Both the position numbers and the translations under genes were made by a program. The notes beneath the pieces were generated by a model. It saw nothing but the letters and a program-made list of their open reading frames with translations. It made no database searches and was not told the DNA's origin. From positions 3,417,822-3,481,821 of the forward strand of contig KB235926.1 in assembly GCA_000332255.1 (NCBI GenBank): a stretch of DNA of 64,000 nt, in the 5' to 3' direction. Positions 46,340 to 56,081 of the stretch are shown one piece after another. The stretch comes from a cyanobacterium PCC 7702. GTDB taxonomy: Bacteria > Cyanobacteriota > Cyanobacteriia > Cyanobacteriales > Nostocaceae. Position 1 is the stretch's first letter. The number at the start of each line of letters is the position of its first letter.

Positions 46340-49300
46340 TCAGTCAACTTTAAATTGGCTTACACAACTTTGTAATTGCTGCGAGGTCAGCAATAATTCC
46401 TCAAAGGATTGGGAAATTTGCATCGCACTTTCTGAAGTCTTGTGGGCGATGGCAGAAACATCCATCATTGCTTCTGTCAAAGTCTGAGATTGCTGAGTTT
46501 GAGCAGAAACTGCTTGAGTAATTCCTTGCACTAGCTCGCCGATCTCATTGGTAGCAGCGACAATGGCGCTGAGGGACTGACGAGTTTCGTTAATGAGCTT
46601 CGAGCCTTGCACAACCTGAGCAATCCCTACCTCCATCGCTTCGGTGACTTCGTTAGTTCCAGTCTGAATTTCTTGCACCAACCGCTCGATTTCTGTGGTC
46701 GCGCTAGCTGACTGATACGCCAGGGAACGAACTTCATCTGCAACCACCGCAAAACCTTTGCCGTACTCTCCTGCACGAGTAGCCTCGATCGCCGCGTTCA
46801 AGGCTAGGAGATTGGTCTGAGTAGCAAAGTTTTCAATCAAACTCACAACTTTAGAAATTTTTTGAGAAGCTTCGCCAAGGCGCTTAATCTTCTTTGCTGT
46901 TTCAGAAACGGTTTCCCGAATTTCCAAAATTCCATCCACAGTTTTTTCCATCAGGGAATCACCAGCTTGCACGGTGTTGTTGGCTTGGTGCACCGCCTGT
47001 CCCACTTTTTGGGCGTCAGCAGCAACTACCTGGGTAGAATCCACCATCATCTGCAACTGTTGCAAAGCACGTTCCAGTCTTTCTACCTGCTGCTGAGCTT
47101 GGTCAGATAGTTTGGCAACTGCAGCTGTGTTGCGACTGGAAGTTTCGCTGACTCTGGTTGCCGCCCCCTGTACTTGTCGCACCAAATCCCGCAAACTTTG
47201 AATAGTGGTGTTGTAACCATCGGCGATCGTACCAATCTCGTCCTCAGATAAAGGTGCTCTCACCGTCAAATCGCCCCGAAAAGATGGTTCCAAAGCTTGC
47301 AACACGCGTATGGCTCCTTGCTGCAATTTTTCCCGTGCAGTTCGTTCCCGCTCTGCTGCTTCTGCTAATTGCTGCTCCTGAGTGCGAACTTGTTGCAGGT
47401 ACTCTGCTAAATTCAGCGCTAAACCAATCTGCAACGCCGCTTGGTTAAGAACGTCTTCCTCTGATTGCTCCCACTGACGTGACTCGCTATTTTGATACAC
47501 TCCCAAAAGTCCCCACAAGCGCTCGCCCTGGAAAATAGGAGCAATCATGTAGGCTTTAGTTCCCCACTGCTCTAACAATTTAATATGACACTCGTCATGA
47601 CCAACAGCATAGATGTTGTCAATTCGCAAGCTTTCTTTGCGGGCGTAACGCCCTCCTTTGTGATACTGCAGGTAAGTGTCCGTGACTTTAGCCAAACTAG
47701 TTCCCACCAGTCTGGGCCAATCTCCCACCAAAGACTCAACCACAAATTCTCCAGACCAATCTGGTTGAAAACGGTACACTCCCACTCGATCTGCTTTGAG
47801 CAGCTGGCGAAGTTCGTGAGTCGCAAACTGAACAAATTCCAAAACATCACCGTGGCTTTGGGCCATTTCTGTTAAGCGACTTGGCAGGCGATAGGAAAAT
47901 CGAGCATTTGCTACTTCCCGTTCGGCAAGTTTTACCAATTCCTCATTCTTGCTTAAGGTTTGCTGCAAGTATTGCGCCTGTTGAACGGCAACTCCAAGCT
48001 GCGTACCGATTTTCTTCATCAAGTCAATTTCATTGTCTTGCCATTGCCGCGGCCCGTCATTTTGATATGCTCCCAACAAACCCCAAAGCTTATTGCCGGC
48101 AATAATCGGAGTGATAATATAGGCTCTGATTTGAAATTGTTCTAAAATTTTCAAGTGACACTGGGCATGGCCAGCAGTGTAAATATCATTCACAACAAAT
48201 GTTTCGTTGTTGCGATACCGCCCTCCCTGAGTTAGCTGCAGGTGTTCGTCTTCCCATACCGTCTTGATGTCAGGACCCACCAAAGGAACCCACTCGCGAC
48301 TAACGGATTCGGCAACAAATTCCCCGCCCCAATCTGGGTTAAAGCGATACACTGCCAGGCGATCGCACTCTAACAACCCTCGCAACTCGGGTAAGGCATT
48401 GCGAAAAATTGTATCCAATTTTTGTGCTTGGCGGATTTTTTCGACCAGCCGCGTCAAAGCTCGTTCTCCCTCGGCAGTTCTGGCTAGTTCGGCATTTTTC
48501 ATCTTTAATTGCTCGATGTACTCTACCTGCTGCACGCCCAGACCCAGTTGCATTCCTAGTTTGCCTAAAAGTTGCACTTCTTCGCTTCTCCACTGACGCG
48601 GACTGCTATTTTGATAAGCGCCTAAAAAGCCCCACAGTCTTTCGCCAGCAAAAATAGGAGCAATCATGTAAGCTTTGACCTGTATTTTTTCTAGTATCTC
48701 TAGGTAGCATGGCGCGTGAGCGACGGTGTAAATGTCATTGACTGCAAAAGTCTCGCGGTTGCGATAGCGTCCGCCCTGAGTTTGCTTTAAGTAATCGTCT
48801 TTCCAGATCGTTTTGAAATCCGAACCAACCAAAGATACCCATTCGCTACTCACCGATTCCGCTATTAACTCCACACTCCAGTCGGAACTAAAGCGAAATA
48901 CTCCCAGGCGATCGCACTGTAGATGTTTGCGCAAACTTGGCAGCGCATTGCGAAAAATCGTATCCATATCCTGCGCCTGGGCAATTTTCTCCACTACCCT
49001 AGCCAAAAGTTGTTCTTCCTCAGCAGTCCGCACCAGCTCGGCATTTTTCATTTTCAATTGCTCGATGTACTCTACCTGCTGCACGCCCAATCCCAACTGT
49101 ATTCCCACTTTGGCAAGCAAACGCACTTCTTCAGACTTCCACCGCCGCGGACCAGTGTTTTGATATGCTCCGATCAAACCCCAAAGTTTAGTACCAGCAA
49201 AGATAGGAGCAATCATGTAGGCTTTCACCTGGAATTGCTCTAATAAGTCAATGTGACATTGGGAATGACCTGCAGTGTAAATATCATCGACAGCAAAGGT

Positions 49301-51646
49301 TTCATTGTTGCGATAGCGACCGCCCAAATTTTGCTGCAGATACTCGTCTTCCCACACAGTTTGACTCTCCGGACCAACTAAAGGTACCCACCCACTGGCT
49401 ACAGACTCAGCAATAAATTCACCGCTCCAATCCGGTCGAAAGCGATATACTGCCAAGCGATCGCACTGAAATAATTGTCGCAATTCTGCTAAAGTACTGC
49501 GGTAAATTGCTTCTAACTGTTGCGACTGGCGTATCCTTTCTCCCATTCGGGCGATCGCGTTTTCTACTTCTAGCAGCTGCATCATTTCTGTGTTTTTTTG
49601 CAGCAGCTTCTGTTTGTATTCAGCTTGCTGCAGCGCAATGCTCAACTCGCTCGTTACGTGCAACAACGCAGTAGCTTCTTGCTCGCTCCACTCCCTAACA
49701 CCAGTATTTTGATATGCTGCTAGCAATCCCCAAAGACGATCTGTACGGTCTTTATGGAACTCGCTGCAGCTTTGGAAAATAGGAACGATGATGTAAGCTT
49801 TGGCCTGCAACTTCTCTAAAACTTCTAAATAGCAAGGTGAAAAATTAGCAGCATAAATATCATTGACCTGACGCCAACGCGTTCCCTGGGAGTAAATTCC
49901 ACCTTGGGTCTCCTTCAGATATGTATCCGTATCCGGTTTAGGAGGAGATTTATACTCTTTGACATAGCAACGCTCGGAAGATATCAAATTTGTTTTCAAC
50001 AATTGATCTTCCCGTTGCACCTCAAACAGCGAACACCAACCGGCGGCAACAGATTCAGCAACAACCTCTCCACTCCAATCAGAATAAAATTGATAAATGG
50101 CAACGCGATCGCACTTGAGAAAGCGACGCAATTCTTGAGTAGCAGTACGAAAAATATTTTGAATATCCGTTGCTTGTCCGATTTTGTCGATAATGCGAAA
50201 AATGGTACGCTCCCATTCTACTAACTGAGCTAATTCCTGGGCGCGGCTAGAAAGTTGTTGCTGGTACTGCAATTGTTGCATGGCAATGCTACACAAAGTT
50301 GCAATCTGTACTGTCAAGCGAACTTCAGTATCTTTCCATTCCCGAGGACCTGAATTTTGATAAGCAGCAAGCAAACCCCACAACTGCTCTCCCTGAAAAA
50401 TGGCAACAATAATATATGCTCTAGCTTGATATGTCTCTAGGACTTTGATATAGCAGTCAGAAAAATTCCCAGCATAGATATCGTTAGTTACTCTATAAAT
50501 CTGACCGCGATAAAAAGTTTTACCTTCCGTGCGCTGAATATAGCTATCTGCTAGCTGCATTCGTCCTGTAGACGCGCTCTTCGCGGCTTCTCGTAGAGAT
50601 GACGCTCGTCTAGCCAAGTCAGTATCTGTTACCGGCGGCGCCCCTGCTGTTAGATCCCTGATACTGCAATAGTTAACATTTTCGGCAATTGTTGGGTTAT
50701 TTCGCTGCTCTTGTAACAAACTAACCCATTGGGAACCAGCAGACTCGGCTACAAATTCCCCACTCCAGTCTGGATGGAAACGATAAACAGCTACGCGATC
50801 GCACTGCAGTAATTGTCGTGCTGTGAGGGTGGCTGTGCGAAAAATGCTATCCAAACAGCGCGATTGCAGAATTTTATTGGCTACATCAACAAGCATTTGG
50901 TCTTTTTGAACTTCTTGTTGTAACTGTGTTTGGATTGCAGCCAACAGCAGTTGCGTCTCTAGTTCTTGGCTCACCAGTTTTAGCAACCGAATTTCGCTAT
51001 CTGGCCACTCTCTCGGCGCACTGCACTGCTGCACCACCAACAAACCCCAAACCTTGTCGTTATTAAAGATAGGTAAGCTTAAAAAAGCTCTGGTCTGAAA
51101 GCGATCCAAAAGCTGCTTTTGATAAGGAGACAAGCTTGCAGTCTGGACATCGGCGATTCCTACTAATTGTTCTTGCTGGTAAAGCTGGGCTGAACCGAGT
51201 CCAAAGCTAACAGCGGGCAATGTCTCGGAGAGCATCGGTGTCAAGCCATCCGCGACTGCTTCTGCAACAACTTTTCCGCTTGTGGCATTTGTGAACTGAT
51301 ACACTACTACGCGCTCGAGCTGGAGTGCTGTTTGTACCTCTACAACAGCAGTAGCAAGCAAGTTATCAAGATGCGAGCACTGACGGATTTTGGCAGCGAT
51401 CGCCACCAGTTGCTGCACCTTTTTTTCTTGTTTGTCATCATCTTGGTACGACAACACACTCACCGTCTCTGTTAATTTGCGGATTCTTTCCCGCAATGGC
51501 CCTGTTTCTACCCAATCGGCTTGATCAAGTTCCATTTGTAACTGTTCCAACACAGCTGTTATTTGCTGTTTTGCTGTTTGGGAATTTCCGTTTCCAAAGT
51601 CTTTGTGACCGTTACTTGCGGATGTGAGATTGTGTTGTATGACCAT
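46340..51646 (-). CDS. pixJ: Multi-GAF cyanobacteriochrome phototaxis receptor (PixJ/PtxD type)
   Basis: 1768 residues, no transmembrane segment, so cytosolic. Seven GAF domains in tandem, then a HAMP-like segment (~1435-1480) and a methyl-accepting domain whose hairpin tip is intact ([19 protein letters not shown]). Cys-His or Cys-Tyr in the ...SPCH..LE position is present in GAF2-GAF7: C398, C605, C797, C980, C1163, C1353; GAF1 lacks it. GAF4, 5 and 6 have the red/green-type pattern (W-E-D or W-K-D then GGRYRN). GAF2 and GAF3 have extra insert cysteines. Such proteins bind phycocyanobilin and control pilus-based phototaxis. Confidence 0.9.
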   Translation of the reverse strand: MVIQHNLTSASNGHKDFGNGNSQTAKQQITAVLEQLQMELDQADWVETGPLRERIRKLTETVSVLSYQDDDKQEKKVQQLVAIAAKIRQCSHLDNLLATAVVEVQTALQLERVVVYQFTNATSGKVVAEAVADGLTPMLSETLPAVSFGLGSAQLYQQEQLVGIADVQTASLSPYQKQLLDRFQTRAFLSLPIFNNDKVWGLLVVQQCSAPREWPDSEIRLLKLVSQELETQLLLAAIQTQLQQEVQKDQMLVDVANKILQSRCLDSIFRTATLTARQLLQCDRVAVYRFHPDWSGEFVAESAGSQWVSLLQEQRNNPTIAENVNYCSIRDLTAGAPPVTDTDLARRASSLREAAKSASTGRMQLADSYIQRTEGKTFYRGQIYRVTNDIYAGNFSDCYIKVLETYQARAYIIVAIFQGEQLWGLLAAYQNSGPREWKDTEVRLTVQIATLCSIAMQQLQYQQQLSSRAQELAQLVEWERTIFRIIDKIGQATDIQNIFRTATQELRRFLKCDRVAIYQFYSDWSGEVVAESVAAGWCSLFEVQREDQLLKTNLISSERCYVKEYKSPPKPDTDTYLKETQGGIYSQGTRWRQVNDIYAANFSPCYLEVLEKLQAKAYIIVPIFQSCSEFHKDRTDRLWGLLAAYQNTGVREWSEQEATALLHVTSELSIALQQAEYKQKLLQKNTEMMQLLEVENAIARMGERIRQSQQLEAIYRSTLAELRQLFQCDRLAVYRFRPDWSGEFIAESVASGWVPLVGPESQTVWEDEYLQQNLGGRYRNNETFAVDDIYTAGHSQCHIDLLEQFQVKAYMIAPIFAGTKLWGLIGAYQNTGPRRWKSEEVRLLAKVGIQLGLGVQQVEYIEQLKMKNAELVRTAEEEQLLARVVEKIAQAQDMDTIFRNALPSLRKHLQCDRLGVFRFSSDWSVELIAESVSSEWVSLVGSDFKTIWKDDYLKQTQGGRYRNRETFAVNDIYTVAHAPCYLEILEKIQVKAYMIAPIFAGERLWGFLGAYQNSSPRQWRSEEVQLLGKLGMQLGLGVQQVEYIEQLKMKNAELARTAEGERALTRLVEKIRQAQKLDTIFRNALPELRGLLECDRLAVYRFNPDWGGEFVAESVSREWVPLVGPDIKTVWEDEHLQLTQGGRYRNNETFVVNDIYTAGHAQCHLKILEQFQIRAYIITPIIAGNKLWGLLGAYQNDGPRQWQDNEIDLMKKIGTQLGVAVQQAQYLQQTLSKNEELVKLAEREVANARFSYRLPSRLTEMAQSHGDVLEFVQFATHELRQLLKADRVGVYRFQPDWSGEFVVESLVGDWPRLVGTSLAKVTDTYLQYHKGGRYARKESLRIDNIYAVGHDECHIKLLEQWGTKAYMIAPIFQGERLWGLLGVYQNSESRQWEQSEEDVLNQAALQIGLALNLAEYLQQVRTQEQQLAEAAERERTAREKLQQGAIRVLQALEPSFRGDLTVRAPLSEDEIGTIADGYNTTIQSLRDLVRQVQGAATRVSETSSRNTAAVAKLSDQAQQQVERLERALQQLQMMVDSTQVVAADAQKVGQAVHQANNTVQAGDSLMEKTVDGILEIRETVSETAKKIKRLGEASQKISKVVSLIENFATQTNLLALNAAIEATRAGEYGKGFAVVADEVRSLAYQSASATTEIERLVQEIQTGTNEVTEAMEVGIAQVVQGSKLINETRQSLSAIVAATNEIGELVQGITQAVSAQTQQSQTLTEAMMDVSAIAHKTSESAMQISQSFEELLLTSQQLQSCVSQFKVD
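50568..50610. repeat. Dispersed repeat inserted in GAF2 of pixJ
   Basis: Begins GTAGACGC, has CGCGGCTTCTCGTAGAGA, and encodes the ...[14 protein letters not shown] stretch. A related element is found at 51694-51727. The motif is typical of cyanobacterial interspersed palindromic repeats. It lies in a variable loop of GAF2, absent in GAF3-7. Confidence 0.7.
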
Positions 51647-51693
51647 AAATATCTACAGCTAGTTCAAAGTTATTGTCAAATCCAGAAAAGCTC

Positions 51694-51727
51694 GTAGACG
51701 CACGCTCGCGCAGCTTCTCGTAGAGAG
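51694..51727. repeat. Second copy of the GAF2-type repeat, upstream of pixJ
   Basis: GTAGACGC...CGCAGCTTCTCGTAGAGA in the 91-bp gap between pixI and pixJ, close to the pixJ start. It shares the outer arms with 50568-50610, differing in the centre. Confidence 0.7.
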
Positions 51728-51737
51728 GAGAAATTAT

Positions 51738-52253
51738 TTAGCCTTGCAAGGCTTGAATCACAGTGTTGGTGTTCAGTAACATCAAAGCATTCCCTTGGGA
51801 ATCTAAAAAGTAACCCAGCCAAAACGAGCGCCATTGCTCGGGTAACATTGATGGCGAAATCGGTAATAACTGCTCGGGATTGTAGGTTTCAATCGTACTG
51901 ACTTGCTCTACCAACAGCCCTACCATATGATTTTTGACTGGAACGAGTATTGCCATGCCACTGTTGCGCACGCTTTCTTGCCGATACCAGTGGGTTGCTC
52001 CCAGCAAACATCCCAAATCCAGAATCCAGACTGCTTCTTGCCGCCAATTCCAAATGCCTAACAAAAATTCTGCTACCTGCGGCACTGGTAAAATCTCTGA
52101 AAGGACAACTTGAATAACCCCCCGCAAATCAGCCAGCGGAACCAATCCATTTGCCTTGGCATGATGCAAGGGAAATTTCAAAAACCTTTGCTGGTCTTCT
52201 GACTGCTGTGAAGAATTGTCAAGTCGAAATTGGCCCCATTTGACCGGACTCAT
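51738..52253 (-). CDS. pixI: CheW-type adaptor (PixI)
   Basis: 171 residues from ATG 52253, 13 bases after the pixH stop; a longer start at 52295 would overlap pixH. A single CheW domain: LVPLADLRGVIQVVLSEILP ... LGIWNWRQEAVWILDLG ... VEQVSTIETYNPEQLLP. It couples PixJ to PixL. Followed by a repeat and pixJ. Confidence 0.88.
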   Translation of the reverse strand: MSPVKWGQFRLDNSSQQSEDQQRFLKFPLHHAKANGLVPLADLRGVIQVVLSEILPVPQVAEFLLGIWNWRQEAVWILDLGCLLGATHWYRQESVRNSGMAILVPVKNHMVGLLVEQVSTIETYNPEQLLPISPSMLPEQWRSFWLGYFLDSQGNALMLLNTNTVIQALQG

Positions 52254-52266
52254 AACCTTACTGCCT

Positions 52267-52629
52267 TTAGCGAATAAATTGACCAATAGTTTCAAGTAAT
52301 ATCTTTTCGTCTACAGGTTTAGTCAGGTAAGCATCTGCACCGCTCATCGAACCCCAAGTTCTATCAACGTCTGTATTTTTTGTCGAACAAATCACCACCG
52401 GAATAGCTTTGGTTACAGGATCGCCTTTCAACTTGCGGCAGAATTCAAATCCACTCTGACCCGGCAAAATCAAATCAAGCAGGATTAAGTCAGGTTTTTG
52501 TTGCTTGAGTCTCAGTTGAGCTTCTTCTCCACTGCGAACTTCATAAACCGAGTAACCTGCTTTTTCTAGAAAGCGTGCGATCCTTTCGGCTTCTGTAAGG
52601 CTATCTTCCACTAAAAGAACTTTTTTCAT
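52267..52629 (-). CDS. pixH: Response regulator, single receiver domain (PixH)
   Basis: 120 residues, CheY-like. VEDS (acidic pocket), phospho-acceptor Asp52 in ILLDLILPG, the conserved Thr/Ser (VICST) and Lys (LTKPVDE) are all present. In the Pix system PixH or PixG is phosphorylated by PixL and passes the signal to the pilus motor. It lies between pixG (82-bp gap) and pixI. Confidence 0.9.
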   Translation of the reverse strand: MKKVLLVEDSLTEAERIARFLEKAGYSVYEVRSGEEAQLRLKQQKPDLILLDLILPGQSGFEFCRKLKGDPVTKAIPVVICSTKNTDVDRTWGSMSGADAYLTKPVDEKILLETIGQFIR

Positions 52630-52711
52630 GTCTGCTTCCTAACTATTTCCGCAATCGATAAACTATTGTTTATAAAGCTACACTGGGCTAATTTTGTTCT
52701 AAAGCTGGAGC

Positions 52712-53926
52712 TTAAACTACAAGATGCCTGTGAAGTACGTGGAGTACTTTCTCCGTCTCTACAGGTTTGCTTAAAAAATCAGTTGCACCCACTAATTTTG
52801 CTCGCATCCGGTCTACCAAGCCGTCTTTTCCTGTCAAAATTACAACCGGTACATCCCTGAGACTAGGAGTTTTGCGGATTTGGGAACAAATTTCATAACC
52901 GTTCATTTTTGGCATTAAAAGATCCAAAAAAATGAAGTCCGGTTTGCTTTTAATCAATTGGAAAACTGCTGTCAGGGACTCTTGAATACCAACAAAGCGA
53001 TAACTGTGTTGAGTGAGGATTTCTTCCAGACGGCGACAGACAACTGGACTATCATCCACACAAGCAACTAAAGGTGCGCCGGAGGGATTAATAATTTGCT
53101 TGCCAGTTTTTGTCGGTGCAGTTTTGCGCCAATTGGGTGAAACTTGCAAAAAAGTGTCTTCTTCTGACTTGGCTGCCAAAAAAGTAATATTTTCTTGACT
53201 GTGAGTAGGAAGGTTATATTTCCTAAAACTTGGTACCGATGAAAAAGCGATCGCTCCAACTTTTACCAATGGCATTAAATTTAAAGTTAAGCTTAAGACA
53301 TCCTGGCCGCTTTTTTGGGCTAGACTTCGCAAAGTCTGAGTTCCATCCACAAGTGAAATAAGTGGTTGAAAAGACGCCTCTAGCTGGAGGTGGTCGAACT
53401 GTTGAACCACAGGAAATAAGTTGGGCGAGTAAGCTGACAATCCTGCATCCCGCCATTGTTTCCACGCTTGCGTTGCTTGTTTTAAGACTTCCTCTGTTGA
53501 GACTACTGCCAAAAGAAAACTAGGAACTTCGCCAACAACGGTGGTACACGATAGCTGCTGTTGTTGGCTAGCTGTTGCGCCTTCACTGTACTGCATCACA
53601 TCAAATAAGACTTCTGCGATCGTGCTGGTAATCAGGTTCACTAATTGTTGCTGTTCGATCAGTTTTTGTTGTTGCAATTGAGCTAGAATGCGATACTCGC
53701 GATAGCTATCTTGTTGGGGAACAATCTGCTCGATAAGAGCAAAATCTAGGTGAGGACAGTACCGCAACAGATGTCTTCGCCAGCGTTCGTCGGAATTAGG
53801 ACCCCCTGTTTGCCAAATCAATCGTCCTAAACGAAAATACAGTGTCCAAGTCGGTCCGTCCCTTGCTTCCAGATTTAGCCTACCTGTAAATAAATTAGTT
53901 TTCAGTTGGTTGATCGCTTGATACAC
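52712..53926 (-). CDS. pixG: PatA-type response regulator with PATAN domain (PixG)
   Basis: 404 residues. N-terminal PATAN/DUF4388 domain (TGRLNLEARDGPTWTLYFRL GRLIWQT) then a helical middle and a C-terminal receiver domain from ~282 with VDDSP and phospho-acceptor Asp in FLDLLMPKMNG. GTG start at 53926; AGGAGGT lies 10 bases upstream, the best RBS in the region. PixG/PatA-type regulators interact with the pilus extension motor (PilB) in related organisms. First gene of the phototaxis operon (PtxA in Nostoc). Confidence 0.9.
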   Translation of the reverse strand: MYQAINQLKTNLFTGRLNLEARDGPTWTLYFRLGRLIWQTGGPNSDERWRRHLLRYCPHLDFALIEQIVPQQDSYREYRILAQLQQQKLIEQQQLVNLITSTIAEVLFDVMQYSEGATASQQQQLSCTTVVGEVPSFLLAVVSTEEVLKQATQAWKQWRDAGLSAYSPNLFPVVQQFDHLQLEASFQPLISLVDGTQTLRSLAQKSGQDVLSLTLNLMPLVKVGAIAFSSVPSFRKYNLPTHSQENITFLAAKSEEDTFLQVSPNWRKTAPTKTGKQIINPSGAPLVACVDDSPVVCRRLEEILTQHSYRFVGIQESLTAVFQLIKSKPDFIFLDLLMPKMNGYEICSQIRKTPSLRDVPVVILTGKDGLVDRMRAKLVGATDFLSKPVETEKVLHVLHRHLVV

Positions 53927-54092
53927 AACGATCGCACCTCCTCGTCCCCAAAATAATTAGTATTAAATTTAACATTAAAAAATGTATACCTCGTGGAATA
54001 AAAGGAAATTTCTGGTTTTGAGAGTAATATATGTTACTTAGACTTCCCTCTGGCAATGTTCGCGATGTTAATAGCCACAGACTCTGGTAAAG

Positions 54093-54147
54093 GGAAACAG
54101 CACCGGTAAGTGATAAGTAGGGGGACCCCATAAGTGGCACTGTTTCC
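54093..54147. repeat. Inverted repeat in the gap between gvp and pix operons
   Basis: GGAAACAG (54093-54100) and CTGTTTCC (54140-54147), with GGGG/CCCC pairing inside around 54121-54128. It lies in the ~290-bp gap that should hold the pixG promoter and the end of the gvp transcript. It could end the gvp operon or regulate pixG; not resolved. Confidence 0.5.
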
Positions 54148-54219
54148 TGTGAAGTCGTTCTTTTGGCGGTCCACAACCCCGTGAAGTTGGAAGCCAATTT
54201 GATTTGGCGTGGGAGGATA

Positions 54220-54834
54220 TTACGAACGTGCTTGCTGGCGAACAAAGTATTGGCGATCGCGCTGCTGCAGAACCCCTTGTTTAATCAAAGTCCGCAGGAT
54301 ATCAATAGCCTGCATGCGATTCAAACCCATAACTTGTTCAATTTCCAGTAAAGTAGCTCCTTGTGCTTGTTGAATGTACTGCTGCAGCTTGGATTTCACA
54401 GTGTCAGCAGGAGGACAAGAATTCACCAATTTCTCTTTTGTCGCAGCAGCAAGCAAAACCGCTGGCGCGCAATTGTCTTGTTTCCAAACACTGGCGTGTA
54501 ACTGAGCACGAAAGTGTTGCAAATTTTGAAATAAAGTTTGCGCTTTGGCGATTCGCTGTTGGTGGTATTCTTGCTGGCGTTGCCAGACATCTGTTTTCAG
54601 ATGTAATATTTCCAACTGACGCTGGGCTATTTCTTGCTGGAATTGCTGTTGTTGTTGCTTTCTGTCCTCACGAAGCTTGGTGACAAAACTGCTTAATTGT
54701 TGATGAAGTAATTCTGCTTGCAGCTGAAGCTCTTTTTGAGTTAGCTGTCTCCATTCATTCACTTTTTGTCGCCGTTGAGCAGCTAGCTGCTTGCGCTGCG
54801 ATCGCTTTTGTATCCATAACTCTTGCAGAGCCAT
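54220..54834 (-). CDS. gvpC: GvpC-like gas-vesicle shell protein with C-terminal winged helix
   Basis: 204 residues. Residues 1-120 are a long amphipathic helical region rich in Gln, Leu and Glu (QELWIQKRSQRKQLAAQRRQ ... RQQEYHQQRIAKAQTLFQN) ending FRAQLHASVW, which parallels the end of GvpC (FRQDLFVSIFG). The classic 33-residue repeats are blurred. Residues ~145-204 form a winged-helix domain (LNRMQAIDILRTLIKQGVLQ) not found in known GvpC. It sits downstream of gvpA, the usual gvpC position, so it may strengthen the outer shell. The added domain is unusual. Confidence 0.65.
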   Translation of the reverse strand: MALQELWIQKRSQRKQLAAQRRQKVNEWRQLTQKELQLQAELLHQQLSSFVTKLREDRKQQQQQFQQEIAQRQLEILHLKTDVWQRQQEYHQQRIAKAQTLFQNLQHFRAQLHASVWKQDNCAPAVLLAAATKEKLVNSCPPADTVKSKLQQYIQQAQGATLLEIEQVMGLNRMQAIDILRTLIKQGVLQQRDRQYFVRQQARS

Positions 54835-54874
54835 CGGCTCAGATCTCCTATCTTGTCAACTATAAACCCAAAAG

Positions 54875-54895
54875 TGGGAGTCTGGAGGACTCCCA
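54875..54895 (-). terminator. Perfect 8-bp hairpin after gvpA
   Basis: TGGGAGTC and GACTCCCA around a 5-nt loop, in the 75-bp gap between gvpA and the gvpC-like gene, followed on the minus strand by CTTTTGGG. Similar hairpins after gvpA in other cyanobacteria partly stop transcription or protect the gvpA message, giving more GvpA than downstream product. That role is inferred. Confidence 0.6.
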
Positions 54896-54909
54896 TGTTG
54901 TTGGGTATT

Positions 54910-55131
54910 TCAAGCAGCAGCTGGAACAGCTGCTTGAGAAGTTAAGCCAATTGCTTCGGCGTATTTGAGATAAGTTTCAACTGAAGCAATGACAACGCGA
55001 GCTTCTAGTGCTAGCAGTTCAATTCCAACTAAGGAAACGCGCACCCAAGCATCCAATACAATTCCTTTATCGAGAATGCGATCGATTACTTCAGCCAAAC
55101 TAGAAGATGAATTTACTTTTTCAACAGCCAT
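54910..55131 (-). CDS. gvpA: Gas vesicle structural protein GvpA
   Basis: 73 residues, the standard length. The sequence is nearly canonical: [60 protein letters not shown]. GvpA is the small hydrophobic protein that assembles into the ribs of the gas-vesicle wall. The RBS AGAGGA lies 8 bases before the ATG, separated by a run of eight A's. Followed by a hairpin and a gvpC-like gene. It is not the first gene of the cluster here, which is unusual for the order known in Anabaena. Confidence 0.97.
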   Translation of the reverse strand: MAVEKVNSSSSLAEVIDRILDKGIVLDAWVRVSLVGIELLALEARVVIASVETYLKYAEAIGLTSQAAVPAAA

Positions 55132-55335
55132 TTTTTTTCCTCTAAATCGTTCCTTTCATACTGCTCTTGTCGAGCTCTCTCTGGCAAAACTCACGAAGCA
55201 TGCGTGTAGTTCTTCCTAGGTTTAGTCTTCCCAGAACTTTGCTAGAAATAGCAAAAACTCAAAAAATACTAAAAACTTAATATTACAAACTGAGTGTGAA
55301 TTTTCCGGAAAATTTTAATAAAAAACAAATGAATT

Positions 55336-56049
55336 TTAGAAGCTATTTTTTATCAGTTTTTGGGAATTGAGAATAGTGTTTGCAAAATAATATGGCGCTA
55401 AAGGTCCCCTCAGGGTCAATTGCCAGTGGGAGCATTGTTCTTGCCAAACAAAAAGCTGTTGTTTGCTTAAAGTTGTGTCGTTACGCTCTACCAGAAGGTG
55501 GATTTGACGTACATTTCCCTGTCGGGTTTCCCAGATGGCGTTTGTGTATGTTTCGAAAATTAACTGACTTAGTTGTTCCCACTGTTTGTATTGCTGGGTT
55601 TGAAATTCCTGTTGTATTTGGTAGCGTTGCTTTTTAGCTAACAAATAGTCTTTTCCCCGAACATCAGAAACTAAAACAGGAGACAAACAACAAGGAGTAA
55701 ATGTCAAAGTGTATTCGACTTTGTTTGCTAGCTGAGCAAGAGCTTGCAGATATTGTTGTTGGTGTTGTTCAAGATGAGCAAGCAGGTTCTCTATACAGCT
55801 AAACCCGCTACCAAAGCGCAGTGGAACAAGGGAAGTTTGTGGAAACAGTTCTCCAATAACGCGATCGTGGGTCAATACAGCTTGCAGTAATTGCTGATCT
55901 GTTGTCTGTATCTGTTCCACACAGATTTCCTGCTCCACGATCGCTCCTAGACCACAACAGCAAATCAGCTCGACATTCCCTTTCATACCTGCAGGCAAAA
56001 TTAGCGGTGATACAGGCGGTACTAAAAGAGCGTAGGTGTATACTGACAT
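55336..56049 (-). CDS. GvpF/GvpL family protein (second copy)
   Basis: 237 residues. The N-terminus (MSVYTYALLVPPVSPLILPA) and the middle LLQAVLTHDRVIGELFPQTS, LVPLRFGSGF match the GvpF/L family, which helps build the nucleus of the gas vesicle. Sequence differs strongly from the other copy at 58017, so it is a paralogue with a likely GvpL role. It lies between the AAA gene (33-bp gap) and gvpA. The family assignment is good, the F versus L label is not. Confidence 0.85.
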   Translation of the reverse strand: MSVYTYALLVPPVSPLILPAGMKGNVELICCCGLGAIVEQEICVEQIQTTDQQLLQAVLTHDRVIGELFPQTSLVPLRFGSGFSCIENLLAHLEQHQQQYLQALAQLANKVEYTLTFTPCCLSPVLVSDVRGKDYLLAKKQRYQIQQEFQTQQYKQWEQLSQLIFETYTNAIWETRQGNVRQIHLLVERNDTTLSKQQLFVWQEQCSHWQLTLRGPLAPYYFANTILNSQKLIKNSF

Positions 56050-56081
56050 AAGCTGAATACCTGCACGACGAAAACCAAAGA

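Noticed and set aside
50551..50614. CTAGC direct repeats flanking the GAF2 repeat as a target-site duplication
   Set aside because: The distance (59 bp) is not a multiple of three and the boundaries do not match the repeat ends; likely chance.
43243..51646. Many 60-116-codon antisense frames inside pixL and pixJ
   Set aside because: Typical shadows of long, low-stop coding sequences; no RBS or family match.
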